A stretch of DNA of 64,000 bases from Mycetocola tolaasinivorans (GTDB lineage: Bacteria; Actinomycetota; Actinomycetes; Actinomycetales; Microbacteriaceae). Positions within the stretch are counted from its first letter, which is position 1. Each line of letters begins with the position of its first letter. Shown here one piece after another: positions 35,401 through 43,728 of this stretch. The stretch is from the NCBI RefSeq assembly GCF_003667565.1, contig NZ_RCUX01000001.1:351621-415620 (forward strand), in the 5' to 3' direction. The notes under the pieces are model-generated. The model was not told where the DNA came from, made no database searches, and worked only from the letters and a program-made list of their open reading frames with translations. The position numbers and the translations under genes were made by a program.

Positions 35401-36006
35401 GAAATGCTCGGGCTCTACGTGTCCGATCACCCGCTGGCCGGGCTCGAGCTACAGCTCGCGAAGCACGCGACGACCACGATCCTCGACCTGATGGGCTCCG
35501 AGTCCACCCAGGACGGCGATACCGTGACCATCGCGGGCCTCGTCACGAGCGTGCAGCACCGCGTGGCCAAGCAGTCGGGCAACCAGTACGGCATGATCAC
35601 GGTTGAAGACTTCAGCGGTGAGATCACCGTGATGTTCATGGGCAAGGGCTACCAGGAGTTTGGTCCGCTGCTCACCGCCGACTCGATCGTGGTGGTGCGC
35701 GGCCGCGTCTCGATGCGCGACGACGGCATGAACCTGCACGCCTACAGCCTGATTGCCCCCGAGTTTGAGCAGGATGACGCCTCGGCACCGCTGTACCTCT
35801 CGATGCCCGATGCCCGCGCCACGGTGCCGGTGATCACGCAGCTCCGAGAGGTGCTGGAACGGCACCGCGGTGAGGGGGAGCTGCGCATTCGCCTCGCCCG
35901 CGGAGATGTGGCCCGCGTCTTCGAGGTGCCGAACTATCCGGTGCGCGTGAGCCCGGATCTCTTCGGTGAGCTGAAATCTCTGCTCGGCCCCAACTGCCTC
36001 GGCTAA
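32491..36006 (+). CDS. dnaE: DNA polymerase III subunit alpha (replicative, DnaE1-type)
   Basis: Catalytic subunit of the replicative polymerase. About 1171 aa: an N-terminal PHP domain (HLHVHSEYSMLDGAARV, VAVTDHGN), the palm with PDFDVDFDDRRR around D414/D416, GRGSGAGS, the fingers with LFIERFLNPERVS-like FERFLNPERVS and RRAMGKKKK, a helix-hairpin-helix, and a C-terminal OB fold (VTIAGLVTSVQHR). The PHP metal residues appear intact, as expected for a proofreading actinobacterial DnaE1. TTG 32491 has GGAG about 7 nt upstream and gives the usual short N-terminus; GTG 32470 is an in-frame alternative. Confidence 0.95.
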   Translation: MTPSDKQFVHLHVHSEYSMLDGAARVKPLIEAAKESGMPAVAVTDHGNVFGAFDFWRTATDAGIKPIIGTEAYLTPRTHRTDRTRVRWGDGSRDDVSGSGSYTHMTLLSETTEGMHNLFRLNSLASIEGYYFKPRMDRELLQTYGKGLIATTGCPSGEVQTRLRLGQYDEAIKAAAEFQDIFGKENFFCELMDHGLGIEKQVMGDLLKIAKDLSIPLVATNDLHYTHAHDAKSHAALLCVQSGSTLDDPNRFKFDADEFYLKSAEEMRHLFRDYEEACDNTLAIAERCNVEFNTKANYMPRFPVPAGETEDSWFIKETEKGLHERYPNGIPADVRERANYEVGVIIQMGFPGYFLVVADFINWSKKNGIRVGPGRGSGAGSMVAYVMKITDLDPIQHGLIFERFLNPERVSMPDFDVDFDDRRRGEVIQYVTAKYGDERVAQIVTYGTIKAKQALKDSSRVLGFPFGMGEKLTKAMPPAIMGKDIPLTGIFDKDHPRYKEAVDVRTVVETDPEAKQVFETALGLENMKRQWGVHAAGVIMSSDPLIDIIPIMKREQDGQIVTQFDYPACESLGLIKMDFLGLRNLTIIDDALDNIRSNRGETLILEDLDLSDVGSYELLARGDTLGVFQLDGGPMRSLLRLMKPDNFEDISAVLALYRPGPMGVNSHTNYALRKNKQQAITPIHPELEAPLEEILGGTYGLIVYQEQVMSAAQKLAGFSLGQADVLRRAMGKKKKSELDKQQADFFAGMASNGYSQEAMDALWKVLESFADYAFNKAHTAAYGLVSYWTAYLKAHYPAEYMAALLTSVGDSKDKLAIYLNECRRMGIKVLPPDVNESIGFFAAVGEDIRFGLGAIRNVGHNVVEGIRAAREEKGRYTTFHDYLAKVPIHAANKRTVESLVKAGAFDSLGNTRRALVEIHEDAVEAAVSLKRNEAKGQVDLFAGIFDLDEVNSEVPDRPEWAKRDKLAFEREMLGLYVSDHPLAGLELQLAKHATTTILDLMGSESTQDGDTVTIAGLVTSVQHRVAKQSGNQYGMITVEDFSGEITVMFMGKGYQEFGPLLTADSIVVVRGRVSMRDDGMNLHAYSLIAPEFEQDDASAPLYLSMPDARATVPVITQLREVLERHRGEGELRIRLARGDVARVFEVPNYPVRVSPDLFGELKSLLGPNCLG

Positions 36007-36048
36007 AGTGAAATCCCCCAGCATCATGCGTGTTCACGAGAGGAACCG

Positions 36049-37047
36049 ATGAGTACACCAGAGAACCCCGCGCAGCCGCAGCCCCAGGACTCGGCGGAGA
36101 CCGGCGTGTGGGAGCGCCTCGAGCGCGCCGCGGAGGCGTCACCCGCGGTGAGCGCCGAGGCTCCGCGGAGCCCGGCGGAACACCCGCAGACCCAGGGTGA
36201 ACCCGCGTCGAGCGTCGGGGAGGAACCCCGGGTCTTCACGGGGAGTACCTCTGCGGTGCGCAGGATCCCCACCGTGGGGATCTTCACGCTGCGAGAGCTG
36301 ATGTTCCTGATCACCAGCGCCGCGGTGGTGCTGCTCTCGTTTGCCCCGGTGATTTCCATTCGCCAGGTGCGGGTGAGCTATACGCTCTGGGACCTGCAGT
36401 TTGTCCCGATGCCGATCGCGGTGGGCATCCTTCCGCTGGTCGCGCTGCTGCTCGTGCTCCTGCGCCGGCTGGTCCCGCGCATCAACTGGCGGGTGGGCAC
36501 GCTCTCGGTGGATCAATTTGCGTCGATCACCGCGGTGATCGCCTCGGTGAGCTACATCGTCTTCATCGGTTCCTATGCGCTCCTCACCGCCCCGGGCCAG
36601 CTGACCTGGACGCTACCATTCGCGGCGATGTTCTCGCTGCTCATGCTGTTCTCGAGCACGTTCGCGCCCTACCTGCCGCTGTACCGCACCGAGTTTGCCG
36701 AGCGCGGGGAGGTGCCCGCGGATCCCACGGCTCGTCCGGTGATTCCGATCGCCCGACGCCCGCGCCCGCAGGGTGCCTGGGGCCCACATCCCGCCGAGGG
36801 CACCGCATACCCCGCCGGGTATGCTCCGGCCGCGGCAGCGCCCGCGCCGACCCACGTGGCACCGTACTGGGTGTACAGCTTCAGCCCGCGCCCGGTTTAC
36901 GCACCGGATGGTTCCGCCGTGCTCTTCGAGATGGGTCCGACCGCCTGGGTACTCGCGGTCGAGGATCGCGGACACTCGCTGGTGCTGCGCGCGGATGATG
37001 GCCGGATCGGCATCCTGTACGACCTGAGCAACCTCACCCGCGGGTAG
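36049..37047 (+). CDS. Membrane protein of unknown function
   Basis: I do not recognise the family. The 332-aa protein has a disordered, acidic/Pro-rich cytosolic N-terminus (about 1-75) and four predicted transmembrane helices at about 83-103, 121-141, 158-180 and 188-208. A Pro/Ala-rich linker leads to a small soluble C-terminal region with WVYSFSPRPVYAPDGSAV and GPTAWVLAVEDRGHSLVLR, which looks like a beta-rich mini-domain. It lies between dnaE and hisD and ends before a strong hairpin. GAGAGGA lies upstream of ATG 36049. A sensor-like or envelope role would be a guess. Confidence 0.75.
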   Translation: MSTPENPAQPQPQDSAETGVWERLERAAEASPAVSAEAPRSPAEHPQTQGEPASSVGEEPRVFTGSTSAVRRIPTVGIFTLRELMFLITSAAVVLLSFAPVISIRQVRVSYTLWDLQFVPMPIAVGILPLVALLLVLLRRLVPRINWRVGTLSVDQFASITAVIASVSYIVFIGSYALLTAPGQLTWTLPFAAMFSLLMLFSSTFAPYLPLYRTEFAERGEVPADPTARPVIPIARRPRPQGAWGPHPAEGTAYPAGYAPAAAAPAPTHVAPYWVYSFSPRPVYAPDGSAVLFEMGPTAWVLAVEDRGHSLVLRADDGRIGILYDLSNLTRG

Positions 37048-37104
37048 CAACCCCGGGCACTCCGCGGCGTCGGCGAGGCAGTTGGACGTCTGTGCAGCGG
37101 AATC

Positions 37105-37144
37105 GCGCCCTTCCCCGGCTCGTTGAGCGGCCGGGGAAGGGCGC
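37105..37144 (+). terminator. 15-bp perfect hairpin between the membrane protein gene and hisD
   Basis: GCGCCCTTCCCCGGC at 37105-37119 pairs exactly with GCCGGGGAAGGGCGC at 37130-37144 around a 10-nt loop. No T tract follows. It ends 6 nt before the hisD -10 box, so it probably insulates hisD from upstream transcription. Confidence 0.7.
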
Positions 37145-37150
37145 AGGCGC

Positions 37151-37156
37151 TAAACT
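37151..37156 (+). promoter_or_regulatory. Candidate -10 box for hisD
   Basis: TAAACT ends 10 nt before ATG 37167 with no ribosome-binding site between, consistent with a leaderless or nearly leaderless mRNA. Confidence 0.5.
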
Positions 37157-37166
37157 GGGCGTCGAC

Positions 37167-38483
37167 ATGATTCAGACGATTGATCTTCGCGAGCTCCGCC
37201 CCGGTGCGGCCGAGCTCACCGCCCTTCTGCCGCGTCCCACCGTGGACATCTCCGTCGCGATGACCGCGGCCAAGGACCTCATCGACGAGGTGCGATCGGG
37301 TGGCGAGTCCGCCCTGCGTGAGCATGCCCGCCGCTTCGATGGTGGCGAGCCCGAGAGCGTCCGCGTTTCGGCCGAGGACATCGAGGCGGCCGTGGAGGCC
37401 CTCGACCCCGCCGTTCGTGCGGCCCTCGAGGTGGCGATTGAGCGCGTGCGCCGCGCCTCCGCCGCTCAGGTGCCCGAGTCTCGGGTAACCGAGCTCACGG
37501 CGGACTCCCGGATTGTGCAGCGCTGGCAGCCGGTGGACCGCGTGGGCCTCTACGTGCCCGGCGGCAAGGCCGTGTACCCCTCCAGCGTGATTATGAACGT
37601 GATTCCCGCGCAGGTGGCCGGTGTGGGCTCGCTCGCCCTGGCCTCGCCCGCGCAGCGTGACTTTGGCGGCAGCGTGCACCCGGTCGTTCTGGGAGCGGCC
37701 GGCCTGCTCGGCGTCACCGAGGTTTACGCCATCGGCGGTGCGAGCGCGATTGGTGCCCTCGCCTACGGCATTCCGGAGATCGGCCTCGAGCCGGTAGACA
37801 TCGTGACCGGTCCGGGAAACATCTACGTCGCGGCGGCCAAGCGCCTGGTCAAGGGGCAGGTTGGTATCGACTCTGAAGCCGGCACCACCGAGATTCTCGT
37901 GATCGCCGATGAGCACGCCAACCCCACCTACGTGGCCGCCGACCTCATCAGCCAGGCCGAGCACGATGAGGCCGCGGCCTCGCTGCTCGTGACCGACTCG
38001 GCCGAGTTCGCCGAGCGCGTGCGCGCCGAGCTCGAACGCCAATCGCAGACCACCACGCACTCCGCCCGGGTCGTGCAGGCCCTCGGCGGCCCGCAGTCGG
38101 CGATCGTGCTGGTTGCGGACCTGGCCGCCGCCGCGCGGTTCAGCAACGCCTACGGCCCCGAGCACCTGGAGATCCAGACCGCGAGCAACGCCGAGGTCCT
38201 GGCCGACATCACCAGCGCCGGTGCTATCTTCGTGGGGGAGCACTCCCCGGTGAGCCTCGGCGACTACCTCGCCGGGTCGAACCACGTGCTGCCCACCGGC
38301 GGTCAGAGCCGCTTCTCGGCCGGGCTGGGTGCCGCCACGTTCCTGCGTCCGCAGCAGATCATCGAGTACGGCCCCACCGGCCTGGAGGAGGTTGCCGCGG
38401 GCATTCGCGCGCTCTCCGATGCCGAGGCCCTGCCCGCGCACGGCGACGCCGTCGCGATCCGTTTCACCCCGTCCGCTAAGTAG
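37167..38483 (+). CDS. hisD: Histidinol dehydrogenase
   Basis: Oxidises histidinol to histidine through two NAD-dependent steps. The 438-aa length fits the family. Motifs include [33 protein letters not shown], the [12 protein letters not shown] nucleotide region, [13 protein letters not shown], the zinc/active-site [11 protein letters not shown], and GPEHLEI. ATG 37167 follows a -10 box closely; an upstream in-frame start at 37092 lies inside the hairpin region. The rest of the his operon is not in the window. Confidence 0.95.
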   Translation: MIQTIDLRELRPGAAELTALLPRPTVDISVAMTAAKDLIDEVRSGGESALREHARRFDGGEPESVRVSAEDIEAAVEALDPAVRAALEVAIERVRRASAAQVPESRVTELTADSRIVQRWQPVDRVGLYVPGGKAVYPSSVIMNVIPAQVAGVGSLALASPAQRDFGGSVHPVVLGAAGLLGVTEVYAIGGASAIGALAYGIPEIGLEPVDIVTGPGNIYVAAAKRLVKGQVGIDSEAGTTEILVIADEHANPTYVAADLISQAEHDEAAASLLVTDSAEFAERVRAELERQSQTTTHSARVVQALGGPQSAIVLVADLAAAARFSNAYGPEHLEIQTASNAEVLADITSAGAIFVGEHSPVSLGDYLAGSNHVLPTGGQSRFSAGLGAATFLRPQQIIEYGPTGLEEVAAGIRALSDAEALPAHGDAVAIRFTPSAK

Positions 38484-38494
38484 TCTGGTACCCC

Positions 38495-38944
38495 ATGCAC
38501 TGTCCCTTCTGCCGCCACCCTGATTCCCGGGTGATCGACTCCCGTACGAGCGATGACGGCCTCTCCATTCGGCGCCGTCGCCAGTGCCCGAAGTGTGGGG
38601 GGCGGTTCAGCACCTCCGAGACCGCGAGCCTGAACGTCATCAAGCGTTCGGGCGTGGTGGAGCCCTTCAGCCGCGAAAAGGTTGTCTCTGGCGTGCGTAA
38701 GGCCTGCCAGGGGCGGCCGGTCACCGATCCGGATCTCGCGATGCTCGCTCAGACCGTGGAGGAGGCCATCCGCCAGACCGGTACCAGCCAGATCGACGCC
38801 AACGAGATCGGGTTGGCCATCCTGCAGCCCCTCCGCGAACTCGACGAGGTTGCCTACCTGCGCTTCGCGAGCGTCTACCAGGGTTTTGACTCCCTGGAGG
38901 ACTTCGAAACCGCGATCGCCGCCCTGCGCGCCGGCACCGCCTAG
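38495..38944 (+). CDS. nrdR: Ribonucleotide reductase repressor NrdR
   Basis: Zinc-finger/ATP-cone repressor of ribonucleotide reductase genes. The 149-aa protein has a zinc ribbon with C3, C6, C31 and C34 ([17 protein letters not shown]) and an ATP-cone from about residue 48 ([19 protein letters not shown]). It starts 12 nt after hisD. A TAGTCT hexamer just upstream could be its own -10. nrd genes are not in the window. Confidence 0.95.
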   Translation: MHCPFCRHPDSRVIDSRTSDDGLSIRRRRQCPKCGGRFSTSETASLNVIKRSGVVEPFSREKVVSGVRKACQGRPVTDPDLAMLAQTVEEAIRQTGTSQIDANEIGLAILQPLRELDEVAYLRFASVYQGFDSLEDFETAIAALRAGTA

Positions 38945-38996
38945 CCGCCGCCCGGCCACCGACATCCGCTCGCCCCCGCCCAGCTTGGACCCCCGC

Positions 38997-40040
38997 ATGT
39001 ATCCGTTTCTGTTCAAAACCATCCTGACCCGCTTCTCGCCCGAGCAGGCCCACCACCTCGCGGCCACCGCGATCCGGGCCATTCCCCGGGTGGGGCTCGG
39101 CCGCGCCGCCCGGAAGTTCACCGATGGCGGTGCCGACCTCTCGGTGCGCACCCTCGGCATCACCTTCCCGACGCCGTTCGGTATCGCGGCGGGCTTCGAT
39201 AAGGACGCCACCATGGTGGAGGGGCTCGGCGTGCTGGGCTTCGGCCACATCGAGGTGGGTACGCTGACCGCTCACGCGCAGCCTGGAAACCCGCAGCCGC
39301 GGCTGTATCGGCTGCCGAGCGATCGCGCGCTGATCAACCGGATGGGATTTAACAACCACGGTGCCGAGGCCGCGGCCGAGCGCATTCGCGTGCTGCGGGC
39401 GAGCGGTAAGCAGCTCCCGGTGATCGGCATCAACATCGGCAAGAGCCGGGTTGTGGACGTCGACAACGCGATCGAGGACTACCTCGCGAGCGCCCAGCTC
39501 CTCGCCCCGGTGGCCGACTACCTCGTGATCAACGTGAGCTCCCCGAACACGCCCGGCCTGCGCGGCCTGCAGGAACTGGATCGCCTCGAACCGCTGTTGG
39601 TAGCGGTCAAGGCGGCGGCCGGCCGCACCCCGCTGCTGCTCAAGATTGCACCGGACCTCGAGGATGACGCCGTGGCGAAGATAGCCGAGCTGGTGGTCTC
39701 CACCGGGCTCGACGGCATCATCGCCACCAACACCACGATCTCGCGTGAGGGCCTAGAGACCCCGGCCGCGAAGGTTGAGGCGATGGGGGCCGGCGGGCTC
39801 TCCGGGGCGCCGCTGAAGGCGCGCTCGCTCGAGGTGCTGCGCCTCATCCGCGCCGCGGTGCCCGCCGAGCTGTGCGTGATCTCGGCCGGGGGAGTGGAGA
39901 CCGCCGAGGAGCTCAACGAGCGCCTCGAGGCCGGGGCCACCCTCGTGCAGGGCTACTCGGCCTTTATCTACCGCGGGCCGCTGTGGGGGCGCGAGCTGAA
40001 CCGCGGCCTCGCGGGGATCCGCGCCGCCCGTCGGGTCTAG
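38997..40040 (+). CDS. pyrD: Quinone-dependent dihydroorotate dehydrogenase (class 2)
   Basis: Oxidises dihydroorotate to orotate in pyrimidine synthesis, passing electrons to menaquinone at the membrane. The 347-aa protein has the amphipathic N-terminal helices of class 2 enzymes (FKTILTRFSPEQAHHLA), FGIAAGFDKDA, EVGTLTAHAQPGNPQPRL, NRMGFNNHG, NVSSPNTPGLRGLQ with the catalytic serine region, and NTTISR. ATG 38997 lies 52 nt after nrdR and lacks a strong ribosome site. Confidence 0.94.
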   Translation: MYPFLFKTILTRFSPEQAHHLAATAIRAIPRVGLGRAARKFTDGGADLSVRTLGITFPTPFGIAAGFDKDATMVEGLGVLGFGHIEVGTLTAHAQPGNPQPRLYRLPSDRALINRMGFNNHGAEAAAERIRVLRASGKQLPVIGINIGKSRVVDVDNAIEDYLASAQLLAPVADYLVINVSSPNTPGLRGLQELDRLEPLLVAVKAAAGRTPLLLKIAPDLEDDAVAKIAELVVSTGLDGIIATNTTISREGLETPAAKVEAMGAGGLSGAPLKARSLEVLRLIRAAVPAELCVISAGGVETAEELNERLEAGATLVQGYSAFIYRGPLWGRELNRGLAGIRAARRV

Positions 40041-40065
40041 GCTTTCCCGCGCGGCCGTGGCCGCA

Positions 40066-40104
40066 ACAAAATACCCGCCGAGAGAAATCTCGGCGGGTAT
40101 TTTT
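40066..40104. terminator. Bidirectional terminator between pyrD and the DUF3043 gene
   Basis: AAATACCCGCCGAGA pairs with TCTCGGCGGGTATTT around a GAAA loop, with A and T runs outside. It serves both convergent genes. Confidence 0.92.
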
Positions 40105-40123
40105 GATGAAACCGGGGGAGCGT

Positions 40124-40714
40124 TTACTCCGGGTACTGGCGGCGACGCACCTGCGGCTTCGGCAGGCGCAGGAAGCGCATCTGCAGCGCGCGCATTGCGG
40201 CGTACCAGCGCACGCCCTTCTCGGCGTGGCCATACTTCGCGGTGAGCTTGCGGCGCAGGCGAATACCGAGGAATACGCAGTCGAGAATCGCAATGATCAG
40301 CAGGCCCCAGACCACGAGCAGCGAGTAGCCGGCCACGGTCGGGTCCTGCACGAAGGAGGCGATGACCACGAGCAGCAGCAGCGGCATCAGCCACTCGCCG
40401 GCGCTGAAGCGGGCGTCCACGAAGTCGCGAACGAACTTCTTCTGCGGGCCGCGGTCGCGAATGGGCAGGTAGCGCTCCTCACCGTTGGCGAGGCCAATGC
40501 GGGCCTTCTCGCGCTCAACGGACATCTGGGCGCGGGCGTTCTTGGCCGCTTCCTTGCGGTCGTTGGGAACGAGCGGACGCTTGTTCTGCGCCTCGCGCTC
40601 CTTGCGGGTGGGCGTGGGCCGCCCCTTACCGGCGGGCGCGTTCAGGCGCGCTGCGGTCTGTTCGGGTGTTTCGATGTCCGGCTGTGCCGGCGTGCCGTCT
40701 GTCTGCTTAGTCAC
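40124..40714 (-). CDS. DUF3043 membrane protein
   Basis: Actinobacterial protein of unknown function, 196 aa. A highly charged N-terminal half contains PAGKGRPTPTRKEREAQNKRPL-type basic sequence (about residues 27-50), a family hallmark. Two transmembrane helices follow at about 108-127 and 129-150, then a basic tail. GTG 40714 follows AAGGATCAATA. It is divergent from the M20 peptidase with only 41 nt between the two starts, so the promoters overlap. Confidence 0.85.
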   Translation of the reverse strand: MTKQTDGTPAQPDIETPEQTAARLNAPAGKGRPTPTRKEREAQNKRPLVPNDRKEAAKNARAQMSVEREKARIGLANGEERYLPIRDRGPQKKFVRDFVDARFSAGEWLMPLLLLVVIASFVQDPTVAGYSLLVVWGLLIIAILDCVFLGIRLRRKLTAKYGHAEKGVRWYAAMRALQMRFLRLPKPQVRRRQYPE

Positions 40715-40742
40715 TATTGATCCTTGGGTTGGCTATACGCTC

Positions 40743-40748
40743 TAAGAT
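40743..40748 (+). promoter_or_regulatory. Candidate -10 box for the M20 peptidase gene
   Basis: TAAGAT ends 7 nt before ATG 40756, typical leaderless spacing. The site lies in the 41-bp divergent intergenic region. Confidence 0.5.
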
Positions 40749-40755
40749 TACCCGT

Positions 40756-42177
40756 ATGAACGCCTCGAACCACACCACCCCGCAAAACCTGCACGAACCA
40801 ATCGAGATTGCCCTCCGGGACCGCGTGCGCGATCAGCTGCCCGCCACCCTGTCCGACCTCGGCGATCTGGTGCGGATTCCGAGCGTTGCGTGGGATGGTT
40901 TTGACCATGATCACGTGCGCGCGAGCGCCGAAGCCATCGCCGCGCTGGCCGAGGGGACCGGGGTCTTTGACTCCGTCACCATCTCGCGCGCGCCGATCGA
41001 GGGTTCCGAGGAGCTCGGCCAGCCCGCCGTGCTGGCCACCCGTGCCGCACGCAACGGCGCACCCACCGTTGTGCTCTACGCCCACCACGACGTGCAGCCG
41101 CCCGGGGACGACGCCGAGTGGAACACCCCGGTCTATGAGCCCACCGTGGTGGGCGACCGCCTGTACGGTCGTGGTTCGGCCGATGACAAGGCCGGCGTGA
41201 TGTCTCACATCGGTGCGATCCGTGCGCTGCGCGCCGCCGCCGGTGACGACTTTGACCTCGGCATCACCCTCTTCATTGAGGGGGAGGAGGAGTTCGGATC
41301 GCGTTCGTTTGCGAACTTCCTCGCCCAGCACCGCACCGAGCTCGCCGGTGACGCCATCATCGTGGCCGACTCCGCCAACTGGGACACCGAGACCCCGGCC
41401 CTCACCGTGGGCCTGCGCGGTAACGTGACCCTGCGCCTCACCGTGCGCACCCTCGATCACGCCTCGCACTCGGGCATGTTCGGTGGCGCTGTGCCCGACG
41501 CGATGCTCGCGACCTTCCGCCTGCTCAACACCCTGTGGGACGACGCGGGCTCCGTGGCCGTACCGGGTCTGCTGGTGCGCGAGGCCGAGACCCCCGCCTA
41601 CGACGAGGCGCAGCTGCGTCTGGAGACCGGCCTGAGCGAGGGCGTGTCGCCGATCGGCGACGGCACCATCCTGTCGCGCATCTGGGACAAGCCCGCGATC
41701 ACGGTGACCGGTATCGACGCGCCGAGCATGAAGAACGCCTCGAACACCCTGGTGCCGGCCGTGACCGTGCGCGTCAGCGTACGTATCGCCCCGGGACAGG
41801 ACCCGCAGGCGGCCCTCGAGGCGATCACCACGCACCTGCACGCAAACGCTCCGTTTGGTGCCCAGCTGAGCATCGATGACGCCGACACCGGCAGCCCGTT
41901 CCTCGTGGACACCACGCATCCGATCGTCGCCACCGCGAAGCAGGCTATGGCCGATGCCTGGGAGGTTGCGCCGGTCGAGCTCGGCATCGGCGGATCGATT
42001 CCGTTCGTGGCCGATCTCGTGCGCGAGTTCCCCGCGGCGGCGATCCTGATCACCGGTGTGGAGGACCCGCACTCGCGGGCGCACAGCCCGAACGAGTCTC
42101 TGCACCTCGGCGTCTTCCACCGTGCGACGCTGACGGAGGCGCTGCTGCTTGCGCGCCTGAACCGACACGGCGCATAA
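40756..42177 (+). CDS. M20-family dipeptidase
   Basis: Zinc-dependent cytosolic peptidase, 473 aa, of the M20 (ArgE/DapE/CPG2) family, dipeptidase branch. Metal ligands appear as H110 and D112 in YAHHDVQPPGD, D143 in GRGSADDKAG, and E176/E177 in IEGEEEFGS. A dimerisation lid domain occupies about 205-325, and the final GVEDPHSRAHSPNESLHL supplies the last ligand. ATG 40756 is leaderless; upstream in-frame starts lie in the divergent promoter. The peptide substrate is unknown. Confidence 0.88.
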   Translation: MNASNHTTPQNLHEPIEIALRDRVRDQLPATLSDLGDLVRIPSVAWDGFDHDHVRASAEAIAALAEGTGVFDSVTISRAPIEGSEELGQPAVLATRAARNGAPTVVLYAHHDVQPPGDDAEWNTPVYEPTVVGDRLYGRGSADDKAGVMSHIGAIRALRAAAGDDFDLGITLFIEGEEEFGSRSFANFLAQHRTELAGDAIIVADSANWDTETPALTVGLRGNVTLRLTVRTLDHASHSGMFGGAVPDAMLATFRLLNTLWDDAGSVAVPGLLVREAETPAYDEAQLRLETGLSEGVSPIGDGTILSRIWDKPAITVTGIDAPSMKNASNTLVPAVTVRVSVRIAPGQDPQAALEAITTHLHANAPFGAQLSIDDADTGSPFLVDTTHPIVATAKQAMADAWEVAPVELGIGGSIPFVADLVREFPAAAILITGVEDPHSRAHSPNESLHLGVFHRATLTEALLLARLNRHGA

Positions 42178-42268
42178 TTTATTCACCCTCCGGGAATCAT
42201 CGCGTGACGAACGTGGTTATCCTGGTTGAAGACCGTGCGTGGCACGGAACCCGTCACGAAGGAGAAGC

Positions 42269-42628
42269 ATGAGCGACGCAACCACCCTCACCGAGGCACC
42301 GGCACACGGTGTCGCCCTGACCGACACCGCCGCGGATAAGGTGCGTAGCCTCCTGAACCAGGAGGGTCGCGATGACCTCCGCCTGCGCGTGGCCGTCCAG
42401 CCCGGCGGCTGCTCGGGTCTGATCTACCAGCTGTACTTTGACGAGCGATTCCTCGATGGCGACGTCACCGTCGATTTCGATGGTGTTGAGGTCATCGTTG
42501 ATGGCATGAGCGTTCCCTACCTCGATGGTGCCACCATCGATTTTGAGGACACCATCCAGAAGCAGGGCTTCACGATCGACAACCCCAACGCGGGCAGCAG
42601 CTGCGCGTGTGGAGACTCGTTCGCATAA
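42269..42628 (+). CDS. erpA: A-type iron-sulfur cluster carrier (HesB/ErpA-like)
   Basis: Accepts an Fe-S cluster from the SUF machinery and inserts it into target proteins. The 119-aa protein keeps the three ligand cysteines C48 (QPGGCSG), C112 and C114 (SCACGDSF). ATG 42269 follows GAAGGAGAA. It sits immediately upstream of the cytochrome oxidase operon, which suits a role in maturing respiratory proteins such as the Rieske subunit (inference). Confidence 0.9.
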   Translation: MSDATTLTEAPAHGVALTDTAADKVRSLLNQEGRDDLRLRVAVQPGGCSGLIYQLYFDERFLDGDVTVDFDGVEVIVDGMSVPYLDGATIDFEDTIQKQGFTIDNPNAGSSCACGDSFA

Positions 42629-42656
42629 TTCGAGATAACTTCGACACTCCGACCGG

Positions 42657-42690
42657 ATGGGGCCCAATTTGGGCCCCATTCGGCGTTTTT
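42657..42690 (+). terminator. Terminator after erpA
   Basis: ATGGGGCCCA at 42657-42666 pairs perfectly with TGGGCCCCAT at 42670-42679 across a 3-nt loop. T6 follows at 42685-42690. Confidence 0.9.
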
Positions 42691-42813
42691 TCAGTCTTTA
42701 TTGGGAAAATGACGGTACCTATGTAGAGCTTTGGGCCCGAATGGTCCCGAACGTGCCCCACATTCGGGATACACTGGACGCTGAACCAATAGTGTCTTTG
42801 CGAAAGGTCCCAG

Positions 42814-43725
42814 GTGCGCTCGAAACGTAGACTCCGCTGGGCTTCACTGCCAGCAGCGCTCACGCTTGTCGTGGTGCTTGCCGGTTGTACCCAGGCCGAG
42901 CTTCACGGCTATCTCCCCGGCTTCAATAACGAGGGTGAGACCCCCGTTACCAACCACACCGAGAGGGTTGCAGCCCTCTGGACTAACTCGTGGATTGTAC
43001 TGCTTTGCGTCGGTATTCTGACGTGGGGCCTGATCATCTGGGCTATCGTTGCCTACCGTCGTCGGAAGGGCCAGACCGGCCTGCCCGTACAGATGCGGTA
43101 CAACATGCCCATTGAGATCCTGTACACGGTTATTCCGCTGATCCTGGTGGTGGGCTTCTTTGCCTTCACCGCTCGCGATCAGGCTGCGATCGAAACTCAG
43201 TACGAACACCCCGACGTCGAGATCGAGGTGTTCGCCAAGCAGTGGTCGTGGGACTTTGTATACCCCAAGTCCGTTGATGGGCAGGACGTCTGGACCGCAG
43301 GCGTACAGGCGCGTCAGCTCGAGGGCGGCAAGCCCGGCGAGCTCGACCCCACCACCATTCCGGAGCTTTACCTCCCGGTAGGCAAGACGGTGAAGATCGC
43401 GCTCGAGTCGCGCGATGTCATCCACTCCTTCTGGGTTGTCGACTTCCTCTACAAGAAGGACATGTTCCCGGGTAAGACCAACTACATGTCGTTCGTCCCG
43501 CAGCGCGAAGGCGAGTTTGTGGGTAAGTGTGCCGAGCTGTGTGGCCAGGATCACTCGATGATGCTCTTCAACGTCAAGGTTGTCTCCCAGGCGGAGTACG
43601 ACGCACACCTCGCCTCGCTCAAGGCAGCGGGCAACGTGGGCGACTTCGGTAGCAACTTCAACCGCAACCAGAACCTCCCCGGCATTATCGCGCCGTCGGA
43701 GCGTTCCGAGGGAGAGGGTCACTAA
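42814..43725 (+). CDS. ctaC: Cytochrome c oxidase subunit II (lipoprotein)
   Basis: Carries the CuA centre that takes electrons from cytochrome c in the aa3 oxidase. The 303-aa protein has a lipoprotein signal peptide with the lipobox VVLAGC (C25), two transmembrane helices at about 56-80 and 99-120, and an extracytoplasmic cupredoxin domain. CuA ligands are visible as H204, C239, C243, H247 and M250. GTG 42814 follows AAAGG. TACACT at 42770-42775 is a possible -10. A CCCGAA/TTCGGG stem overlaps the promoter region. Confidence 0.95.
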   Translation: MRSKRRLRWASLPAALTLVVVLAGCTQAELHGYLPGFNNEGETPVTNHTERVAALWTNSWIVLLCVGILTWGLIIWAIVAYRRRKGQTGLPVQMRYNMPIEILYTVIPLILVVGFFAFTARDQAAIETQYEHPDVEIEVFAKQWSWDFVYPKSVDGQDVWTAGVQARQLEGGKPGELDPTTIPELYLPVGKTVKIALESRDVIHSFWVVDFLYKKDMFPGKTNYMSFVPQREGEFVGKCAELCGQDHSMMLFNVKVVSQAEYDAHLASLKAAGNVGDFGSNFNRNQNLPGIIAPSERSEGEGH

Positions 43726-43728
43726 ACG

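Noticed and set aside
32380..35430. 1016-codon minus-strand frame opposite dnaE
   Set aside because: Shadow of dnaE; crosses the terminator and lacks motifs.
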